Assembly: GCF_949628215.1 (NCBI RefSeq)
Contig: NC_134283.1
Span: 10,911,638-10,975,637, forward strand
Origin: Phalacrocorax aristotelis
Taxonomy: Eukaryota > Chordata > Aves > Suliformes > Phalacrocoracidae
Reading direction: 5' to 3'
DNA: 64,000 nucleotides
The notes beneath the pieces were generated by a model. It was not told where the DNA came from and did not search any database. It saw nothing but the letters and a program-made list of their open reading frames with translations. This document shows, piece after piece, positions 22,171 through 35,059 of this stretch. A program made the translations under genes and the position numbers. Numbering within the stretch: position 1 is the stretch's first letter; the number at the start of each line of letters is the position of its first letter.

Positions 22171-22226
22171 CTGGAATCTGGCATTCCTTCTGCTGAATCC
22201 TCACATGAAAAGATGCCAGATTCCAG
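22171..22226. repeat. Perfect 14-bp inverted repeat, pre-miRNA-sized hairpin
   Basis: Arms CTGGAATCTGGCAT (22171-22184) and ATGCCAGATTCCAG (22213-22226) pair perfectly around a 28-base loop. A T:G pair and three further pairs can extend the stem inward after a 2x2 mismatch. The length is in the range of a small pre-miRNA, but nothing shows expression. Confidence 0.8.
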
Positions 22227-24663
22227 GTCAGAGCGTAAATGTTCAAGCTAGGGTAGAAGGAAATAGTCTGAGTAGGCATTGTGAGTTTGCTTAAGTGTTT
22301 GTAGCTCTGCAGTTTTCCCACAATGGAAATACTTGTTAATACATAAAAAGGACATCTTGATATAGTACTGAGGTTCCACTAAATTAACCAGTCAGCAGAG
22401 GGAGCATGAGTTCACTGGCCAAAATATCCAAATTGTGCTTATGTTAATTCGACAATTTACATAAAAATATCTTAACTTTGATAGGCTCGCATGCACATAT
22501 GTGTTCATCAGCAGTTAAGACCTCATTATAATATGCACATCAAGTGTGTGTTGTAATTGTCTTAAAAATAACGCAAACCCCCCTACAAATACATCTATAG
22601 AAACATGGATTAAATCCTTGAATTATAACAGACCAGTAGCAAGGCAAGTTTGAGGCTTAACTTTATTTCCATTAATTCCAAGTGTTTGTCTTTTTTAGTG
22701 GGGGAAGAGAAAAGAAAATAATTTGGGACAGACTTTTTTCTTTTTTTTTTTTTCCTTCCAAAAGAAGATATTTGTCTGAACTTTGAGGAAGAGTTTTTTG
22801 GTATTGTTTTAGTCAAACAGAGGTTCTCTGTTCAGAGATACACTTGTACTGAGAACTGAAAGTAGAACTGTGCACACCTCATGGTTTTGCCAGATATCAA
22901 TTGGTCACACTGGTGCTGTCTACCCTTTACTACCACAGGCTTAATACTGCAGTAGAGAGTAGAAAAGTAAGAATCTGAGACATGTGTTTCTCTTGGGGTT
23001 ACAAAGCAGGGAGTGACATGAAGAAAAAAAGTTTTTCTTCCTTTGTATCTGTTGCAGAGAGGTTAACTTTCAAAGAAGTATTATTGTCAGATAAAACACT
23101 TGAAATTTTACTCAATCTTTTTCTTTATCCTGAAGAACCAGTTCAAGCTGCTGCTGTCAGACCTCTTAATGCATTAGTTAATTGCTGCTTAGGGACCTTA
23201 CGGCCCGTTGGCCTGCACTGCAGCACCATGCTAATAAGTGGTGGGGTGTCTACTGGAGTTCGGTTTCTTTGAGCTTGTGCTATCAGGGACTCTCAGAATG
23301 GTTTGACTGAAGCTCTTTAACAACTTGAAGGAAAAAGATGACTGGGAGCCAAGCAGTTGTGGAAAGGAAGCGGAATTACACTTTCTATTTGGGTTAAGCA
23401 AACCTCACTAGGTGCTTCTTATTTCTTAAAAAAGTATGTTTTTTTGCCTTCTGGTGAGTTTTTTGAATTAGAAACAATGCAGAGAGGAAAAATGTTGTCA
23501 TCAAGCAACACTTAAAAGGGTGCTGGAACCCTAGGCAGCAGTTAAATGGGTCATAAAGTGTACTTCTCATGCCACCCTGCTGAAATTTTGGAGCCAATCC
23601 TACAGGGGCTTGTTCTAGAGTGGGTTGGTTAGTTCAGCATCTGACTTCATACTTCTCTCAAATCAGCCAAAAGATGCTAGCTGTGGAAATAGTTCTTGCT
23701 GGCTGTAGGCCACTCAAGTGCTTTGGAAACCAGCAGCTTGCTGTCAGCTCAGGGGTGTTCTGAGCTCCAATGGTGGAGCCTTTGATGTACTTTTCTCTCT
23801 TTTTGTTCATTGTGCTTTGCTTTGTGCTCTCTGAAATGGTCTTTGTTGCTTTGAGGTGACTCTTACATCACTACTTCATACTCCACAGTTCTGTGGCATT
23901 TTTCCTTAAAAAATATTTCAATTTCAGTGCTTTACTGAATAAATCTTTGATTTCATACCTGCAGAACTGAGGTTGGCCGGAAGATGTCGTCTGAGTTTTG
24001 CAGAAGGAGTGCTGTGTTATGGCTTCACTCTGTCACTATTATATATGTGTTCATAACGTAAATTTCAGGTGCTATTGAAAAAATGGAGGAAAAACCCCCA
24101 CCAATCACCTACACACATCTTAAAAATTCTGTGTGATTTATTAGTACTTCCAGCTTATTAACCGTCTAATCTGAGAAAGAGTTTGATTAATTCTTTGCCA
24201 AAACCGAGTTTTAATGGCCCAAGTACCCTAACTGGTTAAGCTTTGTGTAAAACAGTCTCCTTGTCCTGGCACTGCTAGGCACAAGAACATGAAAGTGAAG
24301 CCAAGAGACACCTGTCAGAATTTTCTGAAGAGTCTTCAATTTCACAAGAGGAAAAGTTGCTTCCTAAACTGAGGAAACCTTCACTCGACCATTAGCCTCG
24401 TGTCTAGCTCCTGGTGTCGTGCAGCTCAGAACCTGCAGGTGGCCATGGCTGCCCCATGGCCCCGCTATAGCTTAGACTAAGTTGTTTTGGTTTGGACAAA
24501 CTTCAAGTCTGGAAATTACATTGAAAAGCTCCTGGAGGAACTTGCTGCTGTGAGGAGCTGGAGACCTACTGTTCAGCCTAGGTGTTCACAGAGATCTTGA
24601 TTCAACCTTGTTTTCAGCTGGGATTCTTGAACAAGATGAGGGTTTAAGAAATAAATCAATGTT

Positions 24664-24700
24664 TGGTTTGTTTAGTGGTGGAGGGGGTTTTTTGTGTGTG
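24664..24700 (+). repeat. G/T-rich low-complexity tract
   Basis: Runs such as GGTTTGTTTAGTGGTGGAGG then GGGTTTTTTGTGTGTG. It is the third G/T tract on the same strand within 5 kb. Confidence 0.7.
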
Positions 24701-25623
24701 TTGACACCCTCCCCCTTCCCTTTTTTTTTAAAAGTTTTGCCTTTATCTGCAGTTGTCCTGTACAAACTTTCCTGCACTGGATGCTGCTTATCAAAACTTG
24801 CATCTTCTATGTGTTCTCACTGTTGCGCTTTCCACCTGCCACCTCTTCCTTTCTTCTTTTCCCATTAGTCCATGGCGTTTTGTTTTCTATTTATTGTTCT
24901 GGGCAACTACTTCAAGAAAAAGGGGCAACGTTGGGGTTTTTTGTTCGTGGGCTCTTTTTTTTTTTTTATTTTTTTTTAGAGCAATATGAGAAGGGGAACA
25001 TGGCTTTCTTCCACAAACCTAAGGTGAGGGAATTCTAGAGTGTGACAGGATGTGCTTTCAGCCAGCTGTGTATGTGAGTTGACCCTGCAAGCAGTTATAG
25101 AAAAGCTTTTGCAACTGTTTGCTGCCGTTACAGTAATGCAGTATAGCACAGTAAATATCAAAGACCTGAAGTGCTGGGTGATAAAGAAAAATTGCCTTGT
25201 CGTTTTTGTTATCACAGATAGAAGTAATGCAGCCACCTATTAGACCAACTTTACCTTCTATTTATTCCCAGACTTCAGGCTGAGATATGTTTGAGTCTGT
25301 GTTTCTAACCACTTACCATAAACGTAAAGTACTTGGACAATACTGGCAACTCAACTGGAAGATTAAAATGACGGGCAGTAGTGGGGCAGAATAAAGCTGC
25401 GGTGTTTGGGTTACAGAGTTGATGCTTCACACGTGGACTTCATGCTCCACACATGGACTTGGGTCAGGTTCTGATCTCAAAGCCATTTGATGTATTTGCT
25501 AATCAGATCTTTGCTGTGCTCTCTGTTTCTTAAAAGTGAAATCTAGTCATTTGGCCAGATTATTGGAGAAACTAGGTCATGAATAAAACCTTGCAGGGTT
25601 GGGGTTCATACTGCATCATCTTA

Positions 25624-25698
25624 TTTTGAACAAAAGAAATATATTACTGGTTTTTTTTTCAAACAAAAACTTACTGTTTTTTTGAACAAAAGAAATAT
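25624..25698 (+). repeat. Direct repeat of a 19-mer
   Basis: TTTTGAACAAAAGAAATAT occurs exactly at 25624-25642 and again at 25680-25698. This looks like a local duplication or slippage product. Confidence 0.7.
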
Positions 25699-26316
25699 CT
25701 TTCTGTTTGCAAGCATATGTAAAGCAAATAAAAGCTATGCATCTATCCCTAATTCTGATGTTGCCAAGGATTAAGTAATTTACTGTTTGCCCATGGTTTT
25801 CTTTGCTGTGATATTTCCTGTGAGTTCCTAAGGCATGTACATAAGACCGTTCTCATTTGCAGAGCTGTGTTTTTGAGTAAGAGGTAATTGCTGTATTTTT
25901 TATACTATTATAATAGTAGAGAGTAAATTCCCCAGAGACCCTGATCCTTTTTCAAAACTGTGCCTAACACTGCTGAAAATGTTATTTTTATTATGACTTT
26001 GTTTAAAGTAATCCCCATATCTTTGAAATCTTTGGCTACAGTAGAACAGATCACACTAGTCAATAGTCTGAAAATTTCTCTGGTGACATTATGCAGAAAG
26101 AGTGTACAACTCTGTAAAAACCACAAAAACAATGTGACATCACTGCCCTTTTACAGCTACCTTACGAAAAGAAAAAGGGAATTAAATTTCATTTTGAATT
26201 CTATTTTTGTGTGGTTTTCCAATCACCTGATGGATAAGTAGGTGTACTTGCTTACCTAAATTTCCTTTTCTGGACTGCTAGTTGATTGTTTAAATGTGGT
26301 TTTTCTTGGGTTTTTT

Positions 26317-26344
26317 GTTTGTTTGTTTGTTTGTTTGTTTGTTT
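26317..26344 (+). repeat. (GTTT)7 microsatellite
   Basis: Seven perfect GTTT units, preceded by a further T-rich stretch. Confidence 0.95.
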
Positions 26345-27186
26345 TTCTTCCACCAGTCAGGCTTTTAGAGGCATTCTAGTGTCATTTTCAGGAATGCTAG
26401 TAATAAATATTTCTACCTTATTCACCTGCCAACTCATCTTTTATTCATCCTGCTGATGAAAACAATCTCCTGTGAAACTTCTGCTGTTGAAAGGTTCCAA
26501 AACTTTCCCATTACATATGTAACAGATCCTTTTCACCTTGTGTAAGAAATTTCTATTACTTTGTTACACATTTTTGAAGAAGTTAGGAATTGTAAAGTTG
26601 TAATGTTTGATTAGGGCAATAGAAATAATGCAACCCAATAAATGTAGCAACAGATGAACCTGCATTTACTTTATGTTCTTACTGCAAAATGTCAATGTTG
26701 TACCAAAACAAAAACTGTCTGTCCTTATATTTCCTTAAAACTTCAGAGGTGTAGGTTAGTGCAGCTGTACCTCAGGTCCTTATTCCTCAAACACTGGTGC
26801 GCTTGCATTACAGCAGTGGTACCAAACGCAAAGGAGGATGGTTACTTGTAAAGTTTGGTATCGTGGGAACTGGAGTTGAGAATAAATTAATTGGCGATGT
26901 GTATTGATGGAAAAAGGAAGCACCCAAAATATTGACTCCCTTCTTTTCCATGTAGGGTAAGAGCACGATTATGTAGCGTTTTGGGGAGATACCACTGAAT
27001 GAAATCCAGCCAAGTGATAATTCATTTTGCTTACTTGAGTTGAAATTACTAATTTATGCAAGCTCTTGGATTTTGCTACTCTAAATATATTTTTGTAACA
27101 TGAAAATGTGATTTTTATGCCCCATGAAGAGAAAGGAGAGGTATGAATGTTCATCCATTTAAACTTCTATTTTTATCTAAAGAGTT

Positions 27187-27247
27187 TTCTGTACTTGATG
27201 ATCCTAGAGGTCTTTTCCAACCTTAATGATTCTATGATTCTATGAAA
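27187..27247 (+). mobile_element. CR1 retrotransposon, 3'-terminal fragment
   Basis: 'GATCCTAGAGGTCTTTTCCA' followed by ACCTTAATG and the tandem octamer ATTCTATG ATTCTATG is the diagnostic 3' end of avian CR1 LINEs. Only about 60 bases remain, as usual for 5'-truncated CR1 copies. It is on the + strand. Confidence 0.9.
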
Positions 27248-27301
27248 TTGTAGCCCCTTCACGGGCTTTCCTATGAGCTTAGAGGCACGACTGCATGTTT
27301 C

Positions 27302-27326
27302 TGACATGTTCCTCAGGAACATGTCA
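27302..27326. repeat. Perfect 12-bp-arm palindrome, p53-half-site-like
   Basis: TGACATGTTCCT, one base, then AGGAACATGTCA. Each arm holds a CATG-centred decamer (TGACATGTTC and GAACATGTCA), each matching RRRCWWGYYY at nine of ten positions. Confidence 0.8.
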
Positions 27327-27601
27327 AAGTCTGGCTCTGATTTTCAAGATGGTGTTGAATTAAACTGAAACATGCCAGTGATGTAGGCATTGCCTCTGAA
27401 GTCAGATGTCTTGAGGCACTCACTGGTCAATAGGATCGTTATCCTCTGAGCTGTGGCAGTGGATGAAATTGGTAGAGTAGAAAATAAGCAAATGTTCACC
27501 TCTAAAAAATCATGGGATTTTTGATTGCCTGACCTGGCGTGGGCACATACACTGTTGTGCTCTCCTTTGAGATCACACAAGATTTCACTGCCATAACATC
27601 C

Positions 27602-27662
27602 TGGGACTTGATCCAGAGCCCATTGACCTCTCCTTGAAAAACCTGGAAGGAGTGAGACTCCT
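27602..27662 (+). repeat. Ancient amniote palindromic-repeat relic
   Basis: 'GGGACTTGATCCAGAGCCCA' followed by TTGACCTCTCC resembles the 'GGCCTGATCCAAAGCCCATTG' repeat found widely in reptile genomes. Short and recall-based. Confidence 0.35.
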
Positions 27663-29069
27663 GGATGTGTACATGCTAACTGTGGAAGACTTGTAGCTTT
27701 AGATGTGCAATACCCATGACTGATTATTAAAAGTCTATATTCTCATGGCCATGCAGAAGTATTTTAGCTATTGGCTGATAGAGTGTATTTTTGTTTATTG
27801 CTGACCAGTTCTTGAACTTTGCTTTTTTTTTTCTGTAGCAGAAATAGCTTAGATCAATAACCTATTAATAACCTATTCAAGCCCAAAGTTCTATTCATCC
27901 TCACTCTCTGAACAAGAGGTATTTCCATTGTTCATTATTATGTGCCACTTCCATTTCAACCCTGAACTTATAAATCATAAATGAGCTTGAAGTATTAATT
28001 TCCCTTTTTCAGCACTACCTTTATCCAGTTATTTGCTGACATGGTTCATTACAATTTATTTTTGAGCATAGTCAGACCTTGTTTTCTGAACAGATGAATT
28101 AATTGTTGGAGAGGACTCTATAAATAGAATTTAGGGGCCACCAAAATGAGAAATTCTAGCTCATTAGGATCTCAGCTGGAACAACGTGATCTGATATACA
28201 GAAGTTTTGAGCTGATGAAATGAAAGCAAAGACTTAGCTAACTGGTTCTAAACCTTTAGATTACGAATGGGCTATTTTTGTATTACTGTTAAGGCTGATA
28301 GAAACCATCTGGAAAAGAGATTTGAGGCAGCATATATTGGAAGGAGAGAAAAGAGAAAAAACCAGGGTAGTTAATATCAAGGAAAATACATGAAGTAATA
28401 CAGTGGGATGATAAAATGATTTCTGGTATCTTCTGGTATTCTGAGCTATCTTCTTCAGGTGAGGCATGCATAAAAATAAAATCTTGTTAACCGCTGTCTA
28501 TCTTCCTCATATGTAAGAGGCCGATACATCTCCTCTATCAACACTTGGTGCTGAAGTGGTGAAGTAAATTTATGGATCTGTGACTCTATTTCAATATCTC
28601 AAGTAGGATTACTAATGGAAAATGCATGAATCCTCTAAACTATCTAGTCTCATGGAAGACTAAAGAGTTACTGCATCAGCCCAGAAATATGTCCTCTGGG
28701 AAGACTGTGAATAACTGTGTGCACATTCTGCTCTGTGCTCTGAATAAGTGTCTGGCACATGGTGCCTTCCAGGAGTGAAATTCTGGTGTTGGGGCATATA
28801 TGAAGGCTTTGCCCTAATTCTTCCCTTACTGGCAGACTTCGAACATGGTTGGATGCCAGACTAAGTCAGTCAGTTTTATTACGATGAAATGAGGATATCC
28901 TAACTAATGTCTTTACTTGCTCTTTCCTTACTGAGAAATAAAGCATACTGTGTGCCTTGAAGACCCTATAGTCTTGAGACACAGTAAGTAACTGAGGAAG
29001 AGCTGCAGACCATTTTTCTGCAGCTGGACCATGTTTAGTATATGTATGTACATCCTACTGTCTGCTTGC

Positions 29070-29117
29070 TAAGCTGTAGATGCACGTTATTTCTAAGCTG
29101 TAGATGCAGGTTATTTC
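29070..29117 (+). repeat. 24-bp tandem duplication
   Basis: Units 29070-29093 and 29094-29117 differ at one base (GATGCACG versus GATGCAGG). Confidence 0.85.
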
Positions 29118-31800
29118 TCTGGAGCAACTATCTATAGCATAGTATTGCTGCCATGGATTGGGATGTAACATGAAGTGGAGGCCTCGATGGAAGCCAGTTC
29201 TTAGACAGAAAGGCAAGGCTAACACTTAACGTATGCTGTTTAAAGTCTCTGCAAGTGGTTCTGTATAACTGACAGATAACTGTAAGAAGTTGTTTTATTT
29301 TCCAGTAAGCGAGAACAGGCATTAAGCAAAAAATTGGGAAGTCATGTTCTTATACTGTTTAACCTTAATTCAAATTACAAGAAGAATGAATGTATTAATC
29401 CCATCTATCTTTCTTCTTGTGCTTGTCATTTCTATTGTTAATATGAGTAACTTAAGTGATGTCTGTCTTTTCTTCTGTGTGTTTTTGACACTTATTTTAA
29501 AAACCATTCTTTCACTTCCCTAAAACAGGAAATTTCTGATGTAGCTGTGTAGATTTTTTTCTTTGACTAAGCATTTTGTGGCAAAATCAGAGCTATTAAA
29601 ATAGATAACTAGTGCATTCAGAAGTCAGAAGGAAAACTAAGGCTCAAAGATCACTGTATCCTCCTATAAATTGTGTCTTATTATAATTTTCTGTCCCTTC
29701 TTCAAAAACTAAAAAAACCCGTCAAGCTCCCTGAAAGCAAATTCTATAATCTCAAAAACAGGCAAGTATGAACGGGCAGACTATCTAAGCAGATTTTTTA
29801 GTGTTTGTGAAGCTCAGACAACTCAGAGACTGTAGCAAAAACTTGCTTACAGAGTTCAAAACTACCATTCATCTAACTTTCTCTGTATGTAGTATCCAAG
29901 CTGAAAGCACAAACTGACATTTTGAAATATATTTCAATTTTACATTAAATTAGTGATCTTAATTACACTAGGGATAGTGTAAGCCAGGACTGATTAAGGA
30001 AAACAAAGTAACAGAAAATCTTGCACTGACCTGAAAAATAAATTTGCTATGCTCATTTAAAAATTACTGAAGTATTTCTTGCATGCTTGTCTTTTTCCTT
30101 TGGTCTCTGTGGATTTGTAATCCTTATGTTCCTTCTTGCAAATGATGTGTTGATTTACATCATCTATGATGTTTATGAAAGCATGAGGTTAAAAATAATG
30201 TATTGCCTAAATTTTTTTAGGCATATGCACTTAGATACTCATTGTGCTGAGACTTATCCCTATGAGAGGAAAGAATGTATTTGATACAGTGGGAGAAGAA
30301 TAATCATAAAGGACAAAACAATAGCAAGCAATACTAAATAGGGATTATTCAATATGGAAGTCTTAATGGTGTATCTTGCCTTCTTATGTTAGTGGATTAA
30401 ATATAATAATATACATTCTTAAAACGTATATACTGTGCTCACAGTCACTGTCTAATCAAAGTTGCCAATTACCATTACTTCACTAGTTCTATGTATAGGT
30501 GTTGACCTGCCCTATTACTCAGCAGCAGCCAATATAGTATGTTACCATCTGACTCATACCGCATTTAATTGGATGCTGATGGATGAGTTAATTGTTTCAT
30601 ATAAAATAGGAAACTGCTTACAAATGTTGTGTTAAACTAAGCCCTTTTGCTTTGTGAAAATGCCTTTTAACAGGTACGATATTGTATAGTCTTGATGAGA
30701 GCATGGTACTTTCCTAATGTACTACAAGAAGGACTGTGTCCTTGGGAGTTGGCTACCTTCAAAAGCCTGGATTTCAAAGCCATACCAAAATAACTTTGGT
30801 GCACATCAGACAAATATTGTGGTTAGGTCACTGAACCAAAACTCTAGTTATTTCTTAATCATCTCTGGTCATCAGGCAGTTGTTAATGCAGACAAGCTAG
30901 GGAGCCAATTTTAAGGAGCTGTTACATTTCATAGTCTTAAATCTTTAAAAGATGATGATTCACAACCTTTATTCATTAATGGGCATTGATTCATTGCTGG
31001 TTATAGTGGAAATAGATTTTTATATTGCAGTATAATTGTTCATACTGCTTTATAAAGACTGTGCAATTATTTCTATTATTGATGTCTCTTTGGAGGATTT
31101 ATAACTTGTCTGTAAAATCTATAACCTGTCAAGCTACAGCATTAGAGCAATCTCTATCTGGAAGTGATTTAAAGTGGTCATTTTTAATTTATGGAAAGGT
31201 TTTTCTTTTTAAAAAAAGTTTCAAAGCATTCACAGCCTTTTCAATAGCATATATAGAACTCCAATTGTAATTTAAAAATGAAAAATGTGATAAGTTTCTA
31301 TTGGTTTAGCAATACTGAAATGTTTCACAGTCACACACTGATTTTCACAGGATAAAAATTGGACTGTTTTGAGGTAATCAACAAAATATTACAGGGAAAT
31401 AAAACCTGTAATTATTATTTTTTCCTGTGGGAAGCGATGAAAAAGCTTGGTTTTCTATGAAAGCGCAATTCAGAACTTCCATCAGCACTTTTAAAAGTTA
31501 AATGGCTTATTCAGGAACAGCTTAGATGGAATGGAGTATTAACTTTTAAAGTTTCACTCTCTGTTACTTGAGCAGACTCATTCAGATTGAATCATGACAA
31601 TACAGTGCCATTAGTCTTTAAGGCCATGTTTGTTTTGTCTGATCCTGTGAAGAAACTTGATATTTGTGCCAAAACTGGTTTTGAAACATGTTGCTTCCTG
31701 CACAGCAGAAATTTGGATCATTCCTTACTGAAAGCTTGCTCATCTTAAATCCCTTTATGAATGGACACTAGCTAGAGGCTGACTTGTATTAGCGACCCTA

Positions 31801-31960
31801 TGGTGGGGTGTTTTGTTTTGTTGTTTTTTGTTGTTGTTGGTTTTGGTTTGTGTGTGGTTTTTTTGTTTGGTTTTGGGTGGTTGGGGCTTTGGGGTGGTGG
31901 TGGTGGTTTGTGTTGGTGTTTTTTTATTGTTTTGGTTTGGTTTGGGTTTTTGTGTGTGTT
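31801..31960 (+). repeat. G/T-rich low-complexity tract (160 bp)
   Basis: A nearly pure G/T strand with GTT, GGT, TGG and GTTTG motifs, including GGGTGGTTGGGGCTTTGGGG. Open frames across it on both strands are by-products of low complexity and are not called. Confidence 0.9.
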
Positions 31961-34847
31961 AGCGCACATTTTACTAAATCGCTGCCTGGGAATTCCAGGG
32001 GTCTGGCATACTGCTGGGAGAGCTGAGCTGACTAAGGGCACCAGATTGTGAATGTTCTTTGGCATCTCAGGATTAAAGAAACTGACTCATTTTGGGGATA
32101 CTTTTATTCATAATAAGAAAAATAATAGTGAAAGCAAATCTGACATTTAGCATTTATTATTCCCATAATTTGGTCCAAAAAGCTTTGTTTAGCTTTCAGA
32201 TTGTCTTTGGCAAGCAGTAACTATTAGTTCTCCCTTACTGAACAGGTCTATTTGAGAGACTGAGGCTGCTGAGACAGGGTGTTAGCAACTTTGCAAAAGT
32301 TACTGTATGTTTTGAGCTTATGCCAATGATGCTCTAAAGTAATTATCTGAGAACAGATTCCTCCTGGTCACTAGGACAGAAACCTTTCCCTGTTGCTATG
32401 AAGTGGTTGTTAGAAATGACTGTTCCGTCTTAGTTGCAATATATGTAGGGAGGAGGGGTGGTTGAAAATATGATGTTAAAACCTGGAGTTTTTATGGGTA
32501 AAAGTAAATCCATTGTAAGCTTTGAGATACCCTGTCTTCAAGATCTATTTCTGTCCAAAGGCCATACAGTAAAGCTTAAAAAGATGCTAACCATAAACCT
32601 CAAGAAAATGGAGAAGTCTTTAAGCTAAATGACTCTCTGACATACCAATGTGATTCTGATCTCACTTTTCAAATATAAAATCTCTGTTCTTATACCACTG
32701 AATATCTGAATAAGACTTCAGCTAGCTGAGTAAAATCTGCTTGTATCAGGCAAGGATTGATGGTCTCCAGTATTCTGGTTGGTGTGGAAGCTTTATCTCT
32801 GTCACCTTCCATAGGTTCTCTCTGAAGCTTCCATCTCTGACATTCAATCCTCATTTCCACTTGATTTTCATTATGTATTTTTTACAGTTCTGATGACAAC
32901 TCTGTTTCTATTTCATGTGTCTCTTTTTGCTCTTCAGGGCTTGTTATTTCTTTTTCATGATTATCATTCAGGTTTATTAAGGAAAAAGTCCATTCAACAT
33001 GAAGGATTTCTTGGGGTTGTAAAAGCAGGAAACTGGGAGCAAAACTTTTCCATGAGTTACGTTCAGGCAATATGACTGACTAAAGTTATATTTATGTGAA
33101 CAGAAGTCAGCTGAAGACCTCTGAACATCCAGTGTACTGCTGGGGTTCTTCACAGTATTCCTCTCCTATTGCTGGAACCCAGGCTTAAATACGGCATTTT
33201 CCAACTTTGCAGAGTTCCTACTATTTTAACAGTAACTATGAAAAATGTAGTCTATGTATTTCTAACTTTATTTTCTTTTGCCACAATCCTCTATGCATTT
33301 ATTCATATGAGATATTTCACCTTTCCTTACTGTCTTCTGAAATAGTAATTGCTGACAACATGAAAGTATTAGGAGAAATAGGAGAATTAGGTGGGGAAGA
33401 AAACAGGCTCACGTGTGGTTTTATATTCATAAATATATTTTGAGCTATCTTTTTTGAATTGGGGAAAAATGCTCTCTTTTGGCACAGTTTTCTCTGAGGA
33501 CTGAAAATTGTTTACAGACAAAGTTAGAGGGTAACTGCAGCAGTACATGAAATGATTGTTTTCTACAACACTTCAGACTGGTCAAGAACAACTGCTTTTC
33601 TGTTGTTGCCTAGTTGGATGATACAGAATGTGAAGATCCCTAATTTTAAATTGTACTTTTTAATATGCTTTGGCAGTATCCGTAGCTTTGTTGTGGTACT
33701 CTAGTATCAGACAGCAGTTATCAACTGCTTTATTTCTGTGTTCTTTTATCTAGTGTTTCACCTTCTTAGAGGGAGCACCACAGGATTAATGAGATAAGAT
33801 TATCTTTTACAAGGTATTGGAAATGGCAAAGTAATAAGATGTACTAATACTGCCCTTAACCTAATGTGCAAAGGATTTTAAACCTTAATTCTACAGTAGG
33901 TCTTGTTTTGTTCTCATTATATTTAATTCAAAACTCTGTTTTGAGCCAACAGTTGTCCAGAAAAAGGGAAATTGAACAAATAGAACATAAATTTGTTTAC
34001 GGTTCAGAAGGTGTGTTTTCAGTTAAAAACATAACTGGATGCAGATGCATTTGTATTAATACACAGTTGTCAAATAACTACACTGTACTGCTTGCTCTGC
34101 CTGAGCAATTATACCTGGTACTTCGGGTTTGCCAGGGGAACAGAGATATAGTCTCAGCCAAGGACACAGCGAGTCAGTCAAATGCTTAAATCTAATAAGG
34201 GCTTTTGTATGGCATCCAAGATTACCTCTGTTTTACTGGTGATCTGAGGAATATTGTCTGTGGTGCTATTTTAAGTTTACTTGCACATCTTTCTGAAAAG
34301 ACCAGGGACAACATGCTTTTTGACACTTCAGAAAATCTCTATTGCTAATGGCTATACATCCATGTCACTTGGAATTTTTCTTTATTGTAGCTGTGTCTAA
34401 GTATTTGTATTCTGGAAGCAGGGAGGACTCTGCATGGAAAAGTACCAGTTAAAGTTCTGCCCACTTCAGACAATAGTAGAGAGATACATTTGTCAATGAA
34501 CAGTTTTCATATGGTTTTTCTTGTATATGTTTCCAAAATTGTAACCGAAAATCACAAGATATTATAAAACCTAGAATGACTCTGAGCAGAATGCATGCTT
34601 TCATTTCAGTGTGAATTTCCTCTTACCCATATTGACTTCACCTTTTGAAGAGAAGAGCAAAATTGTCTGCTACCATAAATGTCTGAAATGCTACTCAAGC
34701 CTATAAAACACCTTATAGAAGAGCACCTGGCCCTCTTAAAGCAAGGATGACTTGAATAGACTCTATGGCTAATATAGACTACTTTTTGGAACTAATTTCA
34801 CAGTAAAAGTTTCCCATGTTTTTGAAAAACAGAAAGATATTTTTCAA

Positions 34848-34870
34848 CCTTCAGTCTTGAAGACTGAAGG
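34848..34870. repeat. Perfect 11-bp-arm palindrome followed by a T run
   Basis: CCTTCAGTCTT, G, AAGACTGAAGG, then a seven-T run at 34872-34878. It looks like a bacterial terminator by form only; in this genome it is a short palindrome of unknown origin. Confidence 0.8.
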
Positions 34871-35059
34871 GTTTTTTTGATCTATGGATATTTTAAAATT
34901 ATCTCCTAAGTAGAAAAGTAGTAGTGCTTCAGTACACTGCTGAAACTATTAACCCAGCATTCCAAAGAGTCTTTAGTCTCAGATAGATTAAGCCATATCC
35001 ACAGTTAAGCAGCATTTGTCATACCAAGTTTTAATGTAGCTAATACCTGGGCTATAGGA

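Larger units (their letters stand above)
19200..27185. other. Intergenic, no gene supported
   Basis: No exon with both splice borders and recognisable coding is seen on either strand. The content is AT-rich, with G/T-rich tracts (20346-20386, 21995-22050, 24664-24700), a T-rich run near 22735-22755, a hairpin at 22171-22226 and a 96-codon open frame at 22982-23272 discussed in the findings. Confidence 0.55.

Noticed and set aside
31772..32065. Lys/Thr/Pro-rich and Phe/Gly/Val-rich open frames on both strands
   Set aside because: They are direct products of the G/T low-complexity tract.
34848..34878. Bacterial-type intrinsic terminator
   Set aside because: The genome is clearly vertebrate, and the structure is a chance or transposon-derived palindrome.
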